A DNA stretch of 64,000 nucleotides, from NCBI RefSeq assembly GCF_036231355.1, contig NZ_CP109496.1, positions 3,162,001 to 3,226,000 on the forward strand, read 5' to 3'. The notes under the pieces are model-generated. The model saw nothing but the letters and a program-made list of their open reading frames with translations. It was not told the DNA's origin and ran no database searches. The position numbers and the translations under genes are program-made. Each line of letters starts with the position of its first letter. The first letter of the stretch is position 1. Of the stretch, positions 24,486 to 33,040 are shown piece after piece. The stretch is from Streptomyces sp. NBC_01431. Lineage in GTDB: Bacteria > Actinomycetota > Actinomycetes > Streptomycetales > Streptomycetaceae.

Positions 24486-25102
24486 GAGGACGACTTCTCC
24501 GGCCGGCCGCCGCGCTGGCCGGGCTGCTCACGCTGGGCGCGGCCGCCTCGGGCTGCGGCATCCGCCCCACCTCGGTCCCGGTCGACGCGGGCCCGGCGCC
24601 GTCCCGGGTGCCGTGCACGGTGCCCGGCAACGCGGCCGCGCAGTTCGAGGGCGTCACCGTGCAGGTCTATCTGGTGTGCGGGGCCCAACTGGTCGCGGCG
24701 CAGCGGCCAGTGCGGATCCCGGAGCCCAAGGGCACGGCCGACCGGGTGCGGTTCGCGCAGGCGCTGCTCGACGAGCTCAGCGCGACGCCGTCGGGCGACG
24801 AGAAGGATGCGGGGTACGCCACGGAGGTGCCGGCCCCGCTGACGGTCACGGCCGCCCGTCCGAACGACCCGGCGGGCGCCCTGAGGCTGAGCCGCAACCC
24901 GCAGGACCTCTCGTCGCTCGCGCTCTCGCAGGTGGTGTGCACGTACGCGGAGAACACGCCGGCCGCGCCGGGCAGCGCGCAGGTCGTGCTCGGCGGGCCC
25001 GGCGAGGACCCGGCCCGCGGCTACACCTGCACGTCCGAGATGAAGTCCCGCCCGGACAACGCGCCCACCCTCGGCGAGATCCCGTCACCCAGCCGGCCCT
25101 AG
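24482..25102 (+). CDS. Lipoprotein encoded in the afsQ operon
   Basis: The 206-residue protein has a lipoprotein signal with lipobox AAASGC near residue 26. It has four further cysteines in the mature part (VPCTVPG, LVCGAQ, VVCTYAE, YTCTSEM) and a GerMN-like layout (VQVYLVCGAQLV, LLDELSATP). In S. coelicolor a lipoprotein gene follows afsQ2 in the same operon. It may act with the AfsQ2 sensor at the membrane, which is inference from coupling only. The start GTG overlaps the afsQ2 TGA. Confidence 0.8.
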   Translation: MRGRLLRPAAALAGLLTLGAAASGCGIRPTSVPVDAGPAPSRVPCTVPGNAAAQFEGVTVQVYLVCGAQLVAAQRPVRIPEPKGTADRVRFAQALLDELSATPSGDEKDAGYATEVPAPLTVTAARPNDPAGALRLSRNPQDLSSLALSQVVCTYAENTPAAPGSAQVVLGGPGEDPARGYTCTSEMKSRPDNAPTLGEIPSPSRP

Positions 25103-25230
25103 GGAGCGCCCGCCTGGCCGGTCCTAGGAAGCGCCCGCCCGGAAACTCCTCGGGCGACCCCTCGGGTCCCGGCCGCTCCTTGGGCGACCCCTCGGGTCCC
25201 GGCCGCGCCTCGGGCCACCCCTCGGATACG
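25098..25230. repeat. Two adjoining short tandem repeat tracts
   Basis: Two copies of CCTAGGgAGCGCCCGCCtGG lie at 25098 and 25123 (25-base period). Then a 30-base unit, CGGGCGACCCCTCGGGTCCC plus GGCCGCTCCT, occurs at 25151 and 25181 with a degenerate third copy at 25211. The tract starts at the 3' end of the lipoprotein gene and ends before the VanZ gene. It encodes no conserved protein. Confidence 0.75.
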
Positions 25231-25289
25231 GACGGATTCCCCCCGGGCGCGGCGGAACCGATCCCGCCGCGCCCCGCGTCTTGGGGGGT

Positions 25290-25841
25290 GTGCAGCAGCG
25301 TGAATGTCAAGACGGCAGCGCCGTCATCCGGTTCCGCGTGGTGGGATGCGTTCTCCTCCTCGCACATCTGCTGCTCGTGGCATGGGTCTCGCTGCGGCCA
25401 CGGGACGTGATGTGGGTGACGGCCACCAATCTGACGCCGCTCGCCGGCATCAAGGCCGACCTCGCGCTCGGCCCGCTGGCGGCCGCCCACCAGATCGGCG
25501 AGGGCCTGCTGCTGCTCGCCCCGCTGGGGGTGCTGCTCCCGCTGGCCGGCGGCCGGCTCCGGGTCTCCCCGTTCGCCTCGCTCGTGCGCACCGTGCTGGC
25601 CGGCGCGCTCATCTCGCTCGCCATCGCCCTGCTCCAGACGGCGGTGCCGGGCCAGGTCCCCGATGTGGACTCGCTGCTCCTGAACACGGCCGGTGTCGCA
25701 CTCGCGCACCTCGCGGTGGTGCCGGCCGGCCGGGGTGCGCTCCGCCGCAGGAGCCGGCGCGAGCGGCCCGCTCCCCTCGTTCGGGAGGAGCCTTCTCAGG
25801 GGCGTACCCCGACGATTCCCAGGGTCGGGATCGCCCCGTAG
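25290..25841 (+). CDS. VanZ-family membrane protein
   Basis: The 183-residue protein has four membrane helices and VanZ-like hallmarks: LRPRDVMWVTATNLTPL after helix 1, then helices near residues 60-80, 88-110 and 117-135. PGQVPDVDSLLLNTAGVALAH corresponds to the conserved D-x-x-D-x-x-x-N-x-x-G motif. VanZ proteins can lower teicoplanin sensitivity and bind cell-wall intermediates. The role here is unknown. The GTG at 25290 has GGGG upstream. The C-terminal tail is basic and Pro-rich. Confidence 0.78.
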   Translation: MQQRECQDGSAVIRFRVVGCVLLLAHLLLVAWVSLRPRDVMWVTATNLTPLAGIKADLALGPLAAAHQIGEGLLLLAPLGVLLPLAGGRLRVSPFASLVRTVLAGALISLAIALLQTAVPGQVPDVDSLLLNTAGVALAHLAVVPAGRGALRRRSRRERPAPLVREEPSQGRTPTIPRVGIAP

Positions 25842-25939
25842 TCCGACGCTTTGCCCACATCAGGGCGGGGAGTATGGAGACATCGCGAGGGGCCCACCAA
25901 GGAGCGGCTCCCCCACTTCAGCTCCCGAAGGAGCCTTCC

Positions 25940-26143
25940 ATGAGCGCCCCTCTCATCCGCCCCACCGAAGGCCGCAGGCTCGGCGGAGTGTGCGCAGCGC
26001 TCGCACGCCGCTTCGGCACCTCCGCGACGACGATGCGCGTGATCTTCGTGGTCTCGTGCCTGCTGCCGGGACCGCAGTTCCTGCTCTACCTGGCCCTGTG
26101 GGCGCTGATCCCGGGGGAGAAGTCCCCGCGCACCGCCTGGTAA
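25940..26143 (+). CDS. Short PspC-domain protein
   Basis: The 67-residue protein consists of a single PspC domain: PTEGRRLGGVCAALARRFGT, then one hydrophobic helix (VIFVVSCLLPGPQFLLYLALWALIPG). The family is linked to envelope stress in bacteria and occurs in Streptomyces as stand-alone short proteins. The ATG is preceded by GAAGGAG at seven bases. It is convergent with a lipoprotein gene. Confidence 0.82.
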   Translation: MSAPLIRPTEGRRLGGVCAALARRFGTSATTMRVIFVVSCLLPGPQFLLYLALWALIPGEKSPRTAW

Positions 26144-26161
26144 CCGCTCACCGGCCGGCCG

Positions 26162-26848
26162 TCAGTCGCGCACCGTGCGGGCCAGCTTGTCGAGCTGCTT
26201 GTCGGCGATGTCGTGCGGCACGGTGACCGTGGCCGGCGCCTGCGGGGACAGGTCGATCGCCATGAACCGCGCGATGTTCGCGCCCTGACGCACCACGACG
26301 ATGTGCACCGGCGCGGGCACCCCCTGGGTGTGCGCCGTCGCCGTCCAGCTGACGGACTCCGCGCCCTTCACTTCGTACGGCAGCGCGCGCACGTCCCGGT
26401 ACCCGGCCCGGCGGCCGTCGAGGATCGTGCTGAAGCCCGAGGCGCAGCGGGCCAGGGCATCCTTCAGCGCGATGATCAGCCGGTGTGCGTCGGCCTCGGC
26501 GTACGCGGAGAGCGAGGCCGACACCGCGAGGCCGGGCACCCTGCGCGAGCCGAGGCCGCGGCTGACGGTTTCGCGCGCGCGGTCGTCGGGCCGCTCGCCC
26601 ATGACCTCGGCGAGCGGCGCGCAGGCGGCGCGGTCGGCTCTCGGGATGCCTTCGGCGTCGCCGGGCGCCGGGTCCGCGAAGAGCCGGTAGTCGGGTACGT
26701 CGCCCGCTTCCAGGGCCGCCCGCCACAAGGGGACCTGCGCGCGGGAGGCTTCGGAGGCCGCGGGAGCGTGGGAAGTGCCGCAGGCCGCGCCGGCGAGCAG
26801 CACGGGCAGTGTGAGCACCACCGCGATGCCGGACGCCTTCACGCGCAT
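26162..26848 (-). CDS. Putative lipoprotein
   Basis: The 228-residue protein starts MRVKASGIAVVLTLPVLLAGAACG, with lipobox AGAAC at about residue 23. The mature part has three further cysteines and no motif I recognise. The segment PVHIVVVRQGANIARFMAIDL resembles the strand pairs of lipoproteins of the LpqN/PknH-sensor type, but that link is weak. An upstream GTG at 26866 is possible; the ATG at 26848 has GTAGGG at a better distance. A terminator of the upstream gene lies 24 bases before the start. Confidence 0.6.
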   Translation of the reverse strand: MRVKASGIAVVLTLPVLLAGAACGTSHAPAASEASRAQVPLWRAALEAGDVPDYRLFADPAPGDAEGIPRADRAACAPLAEVMGERPDDRARETVSRGLGSRRVPGLAVSASLSAYAEADAHRLIIALKDALARCASGFSTILDGRRAGYRDVRALPYEVKGAESVSWTATAHTQGVPAPVHIVVVRQGANIARFMAIDLSPQAPATVTVPHDIADKQLDKLARTVRD

Positions 26849-26871
26849 GATCACGACCCTACTCACACGAC

Positions 26872-26910
26872 GCCGGGGCGCACACCCGGCTCACGGGTGT
26901 GCGCCCCGGC
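26872..26910. terminator. Terminator after the small secreted-protein gene
   Basis: A perfect 17-base-pair stem GCCGGGGCGCACACCCG with a 5-base loop GCTCA lies 16 bases past the end of the minus-strand gene at 26927-27238. Confidence 0.85.
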
Positions 26911-26926
26911 ACGGCGCGAGGTGCGG

Positions 26927-27238
26927 TCAGCCGGTGAGGCCACCGGGCAGCGCGGCGCCGGAGACGTTGGTCGCCACCGGACCGGTGGGCAGCCCGCCGA
27001 GCAGTCCGGTGACCGGGTCGGAGCTGGCGCTGCTGCCCTTCTGGTGCTGGCTGGCCATCGGCGAGGAGGTCGCCGCGGGCAGCGCCTTGTTGACGGCGCC
27101 GACCGGGGTTCCCGCGGTCACGCCGGACAGGGCCCCCAGGGTCGGAAGCGCTGGGGCGGCGGACGCCGTCCCTGCGGCAGCGGCGGCGAAAGCGGCACCG
27201 AGAGCAACGACACCGAGCGTCTTGGCAGACTGCTTCAT
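26927..27238 (-). CDS. Small secreted protein
   Basis: The 103-residue protein has a clear Sec signal (MKQSAKTLGVVALGAAFAAAAAG, truncated; cleavage near ASA-A). The mature part is Gly/Pro/Ser-rich (LPTLGALSGVTAG, DPVTGLLGGLPTG, GAALPGGLTG). It is too long to be a short chaplin and has no cysteines, so I do not assign it. The composition resembles the secreted protein at 20001-20414. It has its own terminator. No function is inferred. Confidence 0.65.
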   Translation of the reverse strand: MKQSAKTLGVVALGAAFAAAAAGTASAAPALPTLGALSGVTAGTPVGAVNKALPAATSSPMASQHQKGSSASSDPVTGLLGGLPTGPVATNVSGAALPGGLTG

Positions 27239-27317
27239 CAGAAAATTGTCCTTGGGGTGGGGAAGATGAGCGGCTATGCAAGCTAGTCAGCCCACGTCCC
27301 GCGCCGCAAACACGGGA

Positions 27318-27349
27318 AAGCGGCCGGGAGTTCACACTCCCGGCCGCTT
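27318..27349. terminator. Terminator after add
   Basis: A perfect 13-base-pair stem AAGCGGCCGGGAG with loop TTCACA lies 14 bases beyond the add stop on the minus strand. Confidence 0.85.
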
Positions 27350-27363
27350 CGGCATTCCTAGGA

Positions 27364-28518
27364 TCAGCCGCTTGCTGCCGCAGAACCGCTGGTCGTGGCG
27401 GTCTGCTGGAACAGCCATTCGGACTTCAACTCGGCGTAACCGGGCTTGATCACGTCATTGATCATGGCCAGTCGTTCATCGAAAGGAATGAATGCTGATT
27501 TCATCGCATTGACAGTGAACCACTGCATGTCGTCGAGCGTGTAGTCGAACGCGTCCGTCAAGTGCTCGAATTCCTGGGTCATGCTGGTGCCCGACATCAG
27601 GCGGTTGTCGGTGTTGACGGTGGCCCGGAAGTGCAGCCTGCGCAGCAGCCCGATGGGGTGCTCGGCGTACGAAGTGGCCGCCCCGGTCTGGAGGTTCGAG
27701 GTCGGGCACATCTCCAGCGGGATCCGCTTGTCGCGCACGTACGAGGCGAGGCGGCCGAGCTTGACGCTGCCGTCGGCGGCGATCTCGATGTCGTCGATGA
27801 TGCGCACCCCGTGGCCGAGCCGGTCGGCGCCGCACCACTGGAGCGCCTGCCAGATCGACGGCAGGCCGAACGCCTCGCCCGCGTGGATGGTGAAGTGGTT
27901 GTTCTCGCGCTTGAGGTACTCGAACGCGTCGAGGTGGCGGGTGGGCGGGAAGCCGGCCTCGGCGCCCGCGATGTCGAAGCCGACGACGCCCGAGTCCCGG
28001 TAGGAGTTGGCGAGTTCGGCGATCTCCAGGGCGCGGGCGGCGTGCCGCATCGCGGTGAGCAGGGCGCCCACCCGGATGCGGTGGCCGTTCTCGCGGGCCC
28101 GCCGCTCGCCCTCGCGGAAGCCCGCGTTGACGGCCTCGACGACCTCTTCGAGGCTGAGTCCCTGTTCCAGGTGCTGCTCGGGGGCGTACCGCACCTCGGC
28201 GTAGACGACGCCGTCCTCGGCGAGGTCCTCGGCGCACTCGGCGGCGACGCGGAACAGCGCGTCGCGGGTCTGCATGACGGCGCAGGTGTGCGCGAAGGTC
28301 TCCAAGTACCGTTCCAGCGAACCGGAGTCGGCGGCCTCCCGGAACCAGATGCCGAGCTTGTCGGCCTCCGTCTCGGGCAGACCGGTGTACCCGGTTTCCG
28401 CGGCGATGTCGATGATGGTCCCGGGACGCAGACCCCCGTCGAGGTGGTCGTGGAGCAGCACCTTGGGTGCACGGCTGATCTGATCCGGGGTGGGTACGGA
28501 TGCGGTCTGGCTCGTCAT
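27364..28518 (-). CDS. add: Adenosine deaminase
   Basis: The 384-residue metal-dependent hydrolase has [14 protein letters not shown] (the H-x-H zinc ligands, about residues 23-36), [10 protein letters not shown] (substrate His and catalytic Glu), [11 protein letters not shown] (catalytic His) and [14 protein letters not shown] (zinc Asp). It converts adenosine and deoxyadenosine to inosine forms, feeding the PNP encoded in this window. There is no Shine-Dalgarno sequence. A TAGAGT -10 at 28530-28525 places the transcription start at about the ATG, so the message is probably leaderless. A nucleoside-regulon operator lies just upstream. Confidence 0.93.
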   Translation of the reverse strand: MTSQTASVPTPDQISRAPKVLLHDHLDGGLRPGTIIDIAAETGYTGLPETEADKLGIWFREAADSGSLERYLETFAHTCAVMQTRDALFRVAAECAEDLAEDGVVYAEVRYAPEQHLEQGLSLEEVVEAVNAGFREGERRARENGHRIRVGALLTAMRHAARALEIAELANSYRDSGVVGFDIAGAEAGFPPTRHLDAFEYLKRENNHFTIHAGEAFGLPSIWQALQWCGADRLGHGVRIIDDIEIAADGSVKLGRLASYVRDKRIPLEMCPTSNLQTGAATSYAEHPIGLLRRLHFRATVNTDNRLMSGTSMTQEFEHLTDAFDYTLDDMQWFTVNAMKSAFIPFDERLAMINDVIKPGYAELKSEWLFQQTATTSGSAAASG

Positions 28519-28533
28519 CTGGGCACTCTAGCC

Positions 28534-28547
28534 CCTACGCGCGTAGA
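28534..28547. promoter_or_regulatory. Nucleoside-regulon operator upstream of add
   Basis: CCTACGCGCGTAGA matches 13 of 14 consensus positions and lies 15 bases upstream of the add ATG. It sits directly upstream of a TAGAGT -10 read on the minus strand, between the -35 and -10 positions. Confidence 0.78.
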
Positions 28548-28632
28548 TCACCGGGACTACGAACGCCGTCGATACGTAACAGTGACCGTGCAGACGGGTG
28601 GCGTACACCTCGGCTTCTGAGACTGTTCTGCC

Positions 28633-29397
28633 ATGGCACAGCAAGCGATTCCCCTGCCTGCTGCCCGGCTCGGACGGGGCGTCGGTGCGAACGGCGCCGG
28701 CGCTACGGTCGGCGGGGTGGTCCTCGTACTCCCGGACGGCGATCCCGTCTCGGCACGCCGGCCCTCCCCCTTCGCGTACGCGGCCGCGCTGCCGCTGGCC
28801 CGCAGACTGGCCAGGGACGGCCGCGCCGACGGACTGGTGGCGCATGGCGTCCACTACCGCGGCCAGGGCTGGAACGGCGGCGAGGCCCTGCTCGCGACGG
28901 ACGCGGAATGGGCGGCGGACGAGGTCGTACGCCGCTACGGTGACGTCCCGGTGTGTCTGGCCGGGCACGGCATGGGCGGCCGCGCGGCGCTGCGCGCGGC
29001 GGGCCATCCGGCCGTCAACTCCGTTCTCGCGCTGGCGCCTTGGATCCCCGAGGACGACGTGGCGGCCGAAGCCGAGCCGGTGAAGCAGTTGGTGGGGCGG
29101 CGCGTGATGATCGTGCACGGCACCAACGACGCGCGCAGCGACCCGGAGCTGTCGTTCCGCCTGGCGGAGCGCGCCAAGAAGGCCAACCGGAACACCTGCC
29201 GTTTCGAGGTCCACTCGGACGGCCACTCGATGCGCCAGCACCGGCCCGAAGTACACGCGCTGGCCGTGGACTTCGTGTTCGGCACCCTGTTCTCGCGCCC
29301 GTACGCCCGCCCGGTCGCGGACGCCTTCGCGGCGCCGCCCCCGCTGGGACTGCGGATGCCGCTGGCCGCCGGATTCGGCAAGTCCCTGCGTTCGTAG
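28633..29397 (+). CDS. Alpha/beta-hydrolase-fold protein lacking the serine nucleophile
   Basis: The 254-residue protein follows the dienelactone-hydrolase-like fold: GGVVLVLPDGDP, VCLAGHGMGGRAAL, MIVHGTNDARSDPELS (acid residue) and HSDGHSMRQH (His). The nucleophile elbow, normally G-x-S-x-G, reads G-H-G-M-G, so serine is replaced by glycine. Asp and His remain. It is therefore probably not a classical serine hydrolase. It may be a binding protein or use another chemistry. It is divergent from add, sharing an upstream region that contains the nucleoside operator. Confidence 0.75.
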   Translation: MAQQAIPLPAARLGRGVGANGAGATVGGVVLVLPDGDPVSARRPSPFAYAAALPLARRLARDGRADGLVAHGVHYRGQGWNGGEALLATDAEWAADEVVRRYGDVPVCLAGHGMGGRAALRAAGHPAVNSVLALAPWIPEDDVAAEAEPVKQLVGRRVMIVHGTNDARSDPELSFRLAERAKKANRNTCRFEVHSDGHSMRQHRPEVHALAVDFVFGTLFSRPYARPVADAFAAPPPLGLRMPLAAGFGKSLRS

Positions 29398-29463
29398 GAC
29401 TGGCCCACAGGACGCGGGCCACAAGTCCCCTCACACGCAAGGAAGTTGATGCCTTCCCGAGAA

Positions 29464-30387
29464 CTACTCGGGGATCAGCTTGCCGCGCCGGGAGAGCAGG
29501 AAGGCCTTGAAGGCGGCCACCGGCGGGGTGTCGACGTGGCCGTCCAGCCAGGCGACACCGATCTCGCGCACCGCGCGCGGGGCGGTCACGGTCAGCTCCA
29601 CGACGCCCGGCCGGGCCACCGCGGGCGGCGGGAGCAGCGCCACGCCGAGCCCGGCCGCGACCAGGCCGCGCAGCGTCTCGGCCTCCTCGCCCTCGAAGGC
29701 GACGCGCGGCGCGAACCCGGCCTCGGCGCACAGGTCGTCGGTGATGCGGCGCAGCCCGTAGCCGGACTCCAGGGTCACGAAGGTCTCGTCGGCGGCCTCG
29801 GCGAGCCGCACCCGCTTGCGCGCCGCGAGCCGGTGGTCGTCCGGGACGACGAGCCGCAGCCGCTGCTCGTCCAGGCGCCTGGCCACCAGGCCGGGCGCGT
29901 CGGGCACCGGCGAGGTCAGACACAGGTCGAGCTCCCCGGCTCGCAGCCGCTCGATCATCGCCTCGCCGTAGTTCTGTACGAGGGTGAAGCGGATGCGGGG
30001 ATGGTCGGCCCGGAAGGCGCGGATGAGGCCCGGCACGGTCTCGGAGCCCATGGTGTGCAGGAAGCCGAAGGCGACCTTGCCAGCGGCGGGGTCGGCGTCC
30101 GCGCGCACCGATTCGGCGGCCCGGCCGACCTCCGCGAGGGCCCGCTCGGCGGAGCCGAGGAAGGTGCGGCCCGCGGTGGTCAGCGACACGGTGCGGCCCT
30201 TGCGCACGAACAGGGCCACCCCCAGGTCCTCTTCGAGGCGGACCATGGCGCGCGAGAGGGTCGACTGGGGCACGCCCAGCTCGTGGGCGGCGCGGGTCAC
30301 GTGCTCGTGGCGAGCCACTCCCGCGAAGAAGGCGAGGCGCGGCGCAAGTGCCATCACCATGTCTTCTTCGTAACTGTTCAATGACAC
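29464..30387 (-). CDS. LysR-family transcriptional regulator
   Basis: The 307-residue protein has an N-terminal LysR helix-turn-helix (LAFFAGVARHEHVTRAAHEL, then PQSTLSRAMVRLEEDLGVALF, residues about 17-65). A type 2 periplasmic-binding-like effector domain follows (GELDLCLTSPVP, LRLVVPDDHRLA, LVAAGLGVALLPP). The gene is divergent from an MFS exporter gene 93 bases away, the standard layout for a LysR regulator controlling its neighbour. GTG at 30387 gives the family start VSLNSYEEDMVMALAPR. Confidence 0.88.
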   Translation of the reverse strand: MSLNSYEEDMVMALAPRLAFFAGVARHEHVTRAAHELGVPQSTLSRAMVRLEEDLGVALFVRKGRTVSLTTAGRTFLGSAERALAEVGRAAESVRADADPAAGKVAFGFLHTMGSETVPGLIRAFRADHPRIRFTLVQNYGEAMIERLRAGELDLCLTSPVPDAPGLVARRLDEQRLRLVVPDDHRLAARKRVRLAEAADETFVTLESGYGLRRITDDLCAEAGFAPRVAFEGEEAETLRGLVAAGLGVALLPPPAVARPGVVELTVTAPRAVREIGVAWLDGHVDTPPVAAFKAFLLSRRGKLIPE

Positions 30388-30480
30388 GCGCGCCCCTGAC
30401 CTCACCTTATGCACTGATGAATCGATTGTGGCCCATCCATGCATTGGACGCATAAACACAGGCGGGCCTACGGTCGAACC

Positions 30481-31764
30481 ATGCCTGCCGCCAGTACTGG
30501 GGCGTCCACCACCGTGGCCGCCTCGCCCCAGCCGTCCCCCCGCCAGCTCACCCCGGGCGCCCCCGGCTACCGCCGGATGAGCTTCGCGCTCTTCGCCGCC
30601 GGTGTCGCCACCTTCGCCCTCCTCTACTCCACCCAGGCCCTGCTGCCGCTGATCTCCGCCGACCTCGGGGCGACGGCGAGCGCGGCGAGCTGGACGGTCT
30701 CGGCGGCCACCGGTGCGCTGGCCCTGTGCGTACTGCCGCTCAGCGCCCTGTCCGAGCGGTTCGGCCGCACCCGGATGATGACCCTCTCCCTGGTGATCGC
30801 GGTCGCGGTGGGACTCCTGGTGCCCTTCGCGCCCAACGTCGGCTGGCTGGTGGCGCTGCGCGCCGTCCAGGGCGCGGCGATCGCGGGCCTGCCCGCCTCG
30901 GCGATGGCCTACCTCGCGGAGGAAGTGAAGCCGAAGGCGCTGGTTGGGGCGATCGGCCTGTTCGTCGCGGGAAACTCGATCGGCGGCATGAGCGGGCGGA
31001 TCCTGACCGGCTGGGTGGCCCAGGCCTGGGGCTGGCGTGCGGCGCTGCTCGCGGTGGGCGCGCTGGCCGCGGTGTGCGCGCTCGTCTTCCGGCTGCTGCT
31101 GCCCAAGGCCCGCAACTTCACGCCGGGTTCGCTGAACCCGCGCGCCCTGGCCGCCACCGTGCGCGGCCACCTCGCCGACCCGCTCCTCGTGCGGCTCTAC
31201 GGCATCGGCGCCCTGTTCATGACGGTGTTCGGCGCGGTCTACACGGTGATCGGCTACCGCCTCACCGCGGCCCCGTTCCATCTGCCGCAGGGCCTGATCG
31301 GCTCGATCTTCCTGGTCTACCTGGTCGGTACGGTCTCCTCCGCGGCGGCCGGCAAGCTGGTCGCCCGGGTGGGCCGGCGCGGCGCCCTGTACCTGGCGGT
31401 CTCCACGACCGCGGCGGGCCTGCTGCTGTCGCTGGCGTCCTCGCTGCCCGCGATCCTGACGGGCCTGGTCCTGATCACGGCGGGCTTCTTCGCGGGCCAC
31501 GCGGTCGCCTCGTCCTCGGTGAGCCACACCGCCAAGCGGGGCCGCGCCCAGGCGTCCGCGCTCTACCAGTCCGCCTACTACCTGGGTTCCAGCGCGGGCG
31601 GCACGCTCGGCGCCGTCGCCTTCCACGCGGCGGGCTGGCCCGCCACGGTGCTGCTCGGCGTCCTCGCGGTCCTCGGCGTCGTCTCCATCACCCTGTACGG
31701 CTCGCACGCGGCCCGCGCCGAGCGCCGCGGCCACCGCCTGCACCTGGCACCCGCCCATCACTGA
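30481..31764 (+). CDS. MFS transporter (AraJ/YnfM-type)
   Basis: The 427-residue protein has 12 predicted membrane helices after a short Pro-rich N-terminus. MFS motifs are visible in loop 2-3 (LSERFGRTRMM) and in helix 5 (GNSIGGMSGRILTG), plus an internally related second half (ARVGRRGALYL). It is probably a drug or sugar/metabolite exporter. It is divergent from the LysR gene and likely controlled by it. The ATG at 30481 was chosen over an upstream ATG at 30439 whose extra residues overlap the promoter region. Confidence 0.87.
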   Translation: MPAASTGASTTVAASPQPSPRQLTPGAPGYRRMSFALFAAGVATFALLYSTQALLPLISADLGATASAASWTVSAATGALALCVLPLSALSERFGRTRMMTLSLVIAVAVGLLVPFAPNVGWLVALRAVQGAAIAGLPASAMAYLAEEVKPKALVGAIGLFVAGNSIGGMSGRILTGWVAQAWGWRAALLAVGALAAVCALVFRLLLPKARNFTPGSLNPRALAATVRGHLADPLLVRLYGIGALFMTVFGAVYTVIGYRLTAAPFHLPQGLIGSIFLVYLVGTVSSAAAGKLVARVGRRGALYLAVSTTAAGLLLSLASSLPAILTGLVLITAGFFAGHAVASSSVSHTAKRGRAQASALYQSAYYLGSSAGGTLGAVAFHAAGWPATVLLGVLAVLGVVSITLYGSHAARAERRGHRLHLAPAHH

Positions 31765-31855
31765 CCTGCGCCTTTCCCGGTAGTCGCGCGATTGTCAGTG
31801 GGGTCCGGTAGCTTCCGAAGTGCTGGGACCACAAGGCGCGACATGGGGTGGACCG

Positions 31856-32863
31856 ATGAGTGATCTGGTAGCGGCGGCGGATCTGGACGTACGCCTCGAA
31901 GGACACCGCAGGGAGCTGACGGGGTACTGCTACCGCATGCTCGGCTCGGCCTTCGAGGCGGAGGACGCGGTGCAGGACACGCTGGTGCGGGCGTGGCGCA
32001 GCATCGACAAGTTCGAGGGCCGCTCGTCGCTGCGGTCGTGGCTGTACCGCATCGCGACCAACGTGTGCCTGGACATGCTGAACGCGGGGAACAAGCGGGC
32101 CCGGCCCGTGGACCTGACGGCGGCGACACCGGTGGCGCAGGCCCAGCTCAACTCCCGCCCGGAAGTGACCTGGTTGGAGCCGGTGCCGGACGGTCGGGTG
32201 CTGCCGACGGTCGAGGACCCGGCGGAGGCGGCGCTGGCCCGCGAGTCGGTGCGGCTCGCGTTCGTCGCGGCCCTCCAGCACCTTCCGCCCAAGCAGCGGG
32301 CGGTGCTGATCCTGCGCGAGGTCCTGGCGTGGAAGGCGGCGGAGGTCGCCGAGCTCCTCGACACGACGGTCGCCTCGGTCAACTCCGCGCTCCAGAGGGC
32401 GCGTTCGACGCTCGCCGAGTCGGCACCGAAGGAGACGGACCCGGCGGATCCACTCGACGAGGAGCAACAGAAGCTCCTCGATCGGTACGTGGCGGCCTTC
32501 GAGGGCTACGACATGGCGGCGCTGACCGCCCTGCTGCACGAGGACGCCACTCTGTCGATGCCGCCGTACGACCTGTGGCTGCGCGGCCACGACGACATCG
32601 TGGGCTGGATGCTGGGGGTGGGCTCGGTCTGCCGCAACTCCCGTCTCCTGCCGACGGTGGCCAACGGGACACCGGCCTTCGCCCACTACCACCCGGCCCC
32701 GGAGGGCGGGTTCACCCCGTGGGCTCTGATGGTGATCGAGACGAGCGGGGGCAAGGTCTCGGGCATCTGCTCATTCCTCGACACGGATCGCTGGTTCCCC
32801 CTGTTCGACCTCCCGGCCCGCCTGGACAAGGACGGCCGCCCGGCCCCAGCCCCGGCCGGCTGA
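31856..32863 (+). CDS. ECF sigma factor with C-terminal SnoaL-like domain
   Basis: The 335-residue protein has sigma region 2 (LTGYCYRMLGSAFEAEDAVQ, DTLVRAWRSIDKFEG, SSLRSWLYRIATNVCLDML) and region 4 (LPPKQRAVLILREVLAWKAA, SVNSALQRARSTL). A C-terminal SnoaL/NTF2-like domain starts near residue 205 (LLDRYVAAFEGYDMAALTAL, then MPPYDLWLRG). Such fused domains regulate the sigma factor in cis in place of a separate anti-sigma factor. The ATG at 31856 follows GGGTGGACC with no strong ribosome site. No anti-sigma gene is adjacent. Confidence 0.85.
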   Translation: MSDLVAAADLDVRLEGHRRELTGYCYRMLGSAFEAEDAVQDTLVRAWRSIDKFEGRSSLRSWLYRIATNVCLDMLNAGNKRARPVDLTAATPVAQAQLNSRPEVTWLEPVPDGRVLPTVEDPAEAALARESVRLAFVAALQHLPPKQRAVLILREVLAWKAAEVAELLDTTVASVNSALQRARSTLAESAPKETDPADPLDEEQQKLLDRYVAAFEGYDMAALTALLHEDATLSMPPYDLWLRGHDDIVGWMLGVGSVCRNSRLLPTVANGTPAFAHYHPAPEGGFTPWALMVIETSGGKVSGICSFLDTDRWFPLFDLPARLDKDGRPAPAPAG

Positions 32864-33040
32864 GCGGGGGCCTCTCGGCACGGGGTGCCGGGGGCCACTC
32901 GGCCCGGGATGGACCCCGCTTCATCTGCACGGGCGCGTACAACCATCACTGAGCTGTGAACGGTCAACGTGCTGGCTGGCGTCCGGAACCCGGTCATCGA
33001 GGACGCACGGATCTATCGGGGGATTACTGGCGCAGGACAT

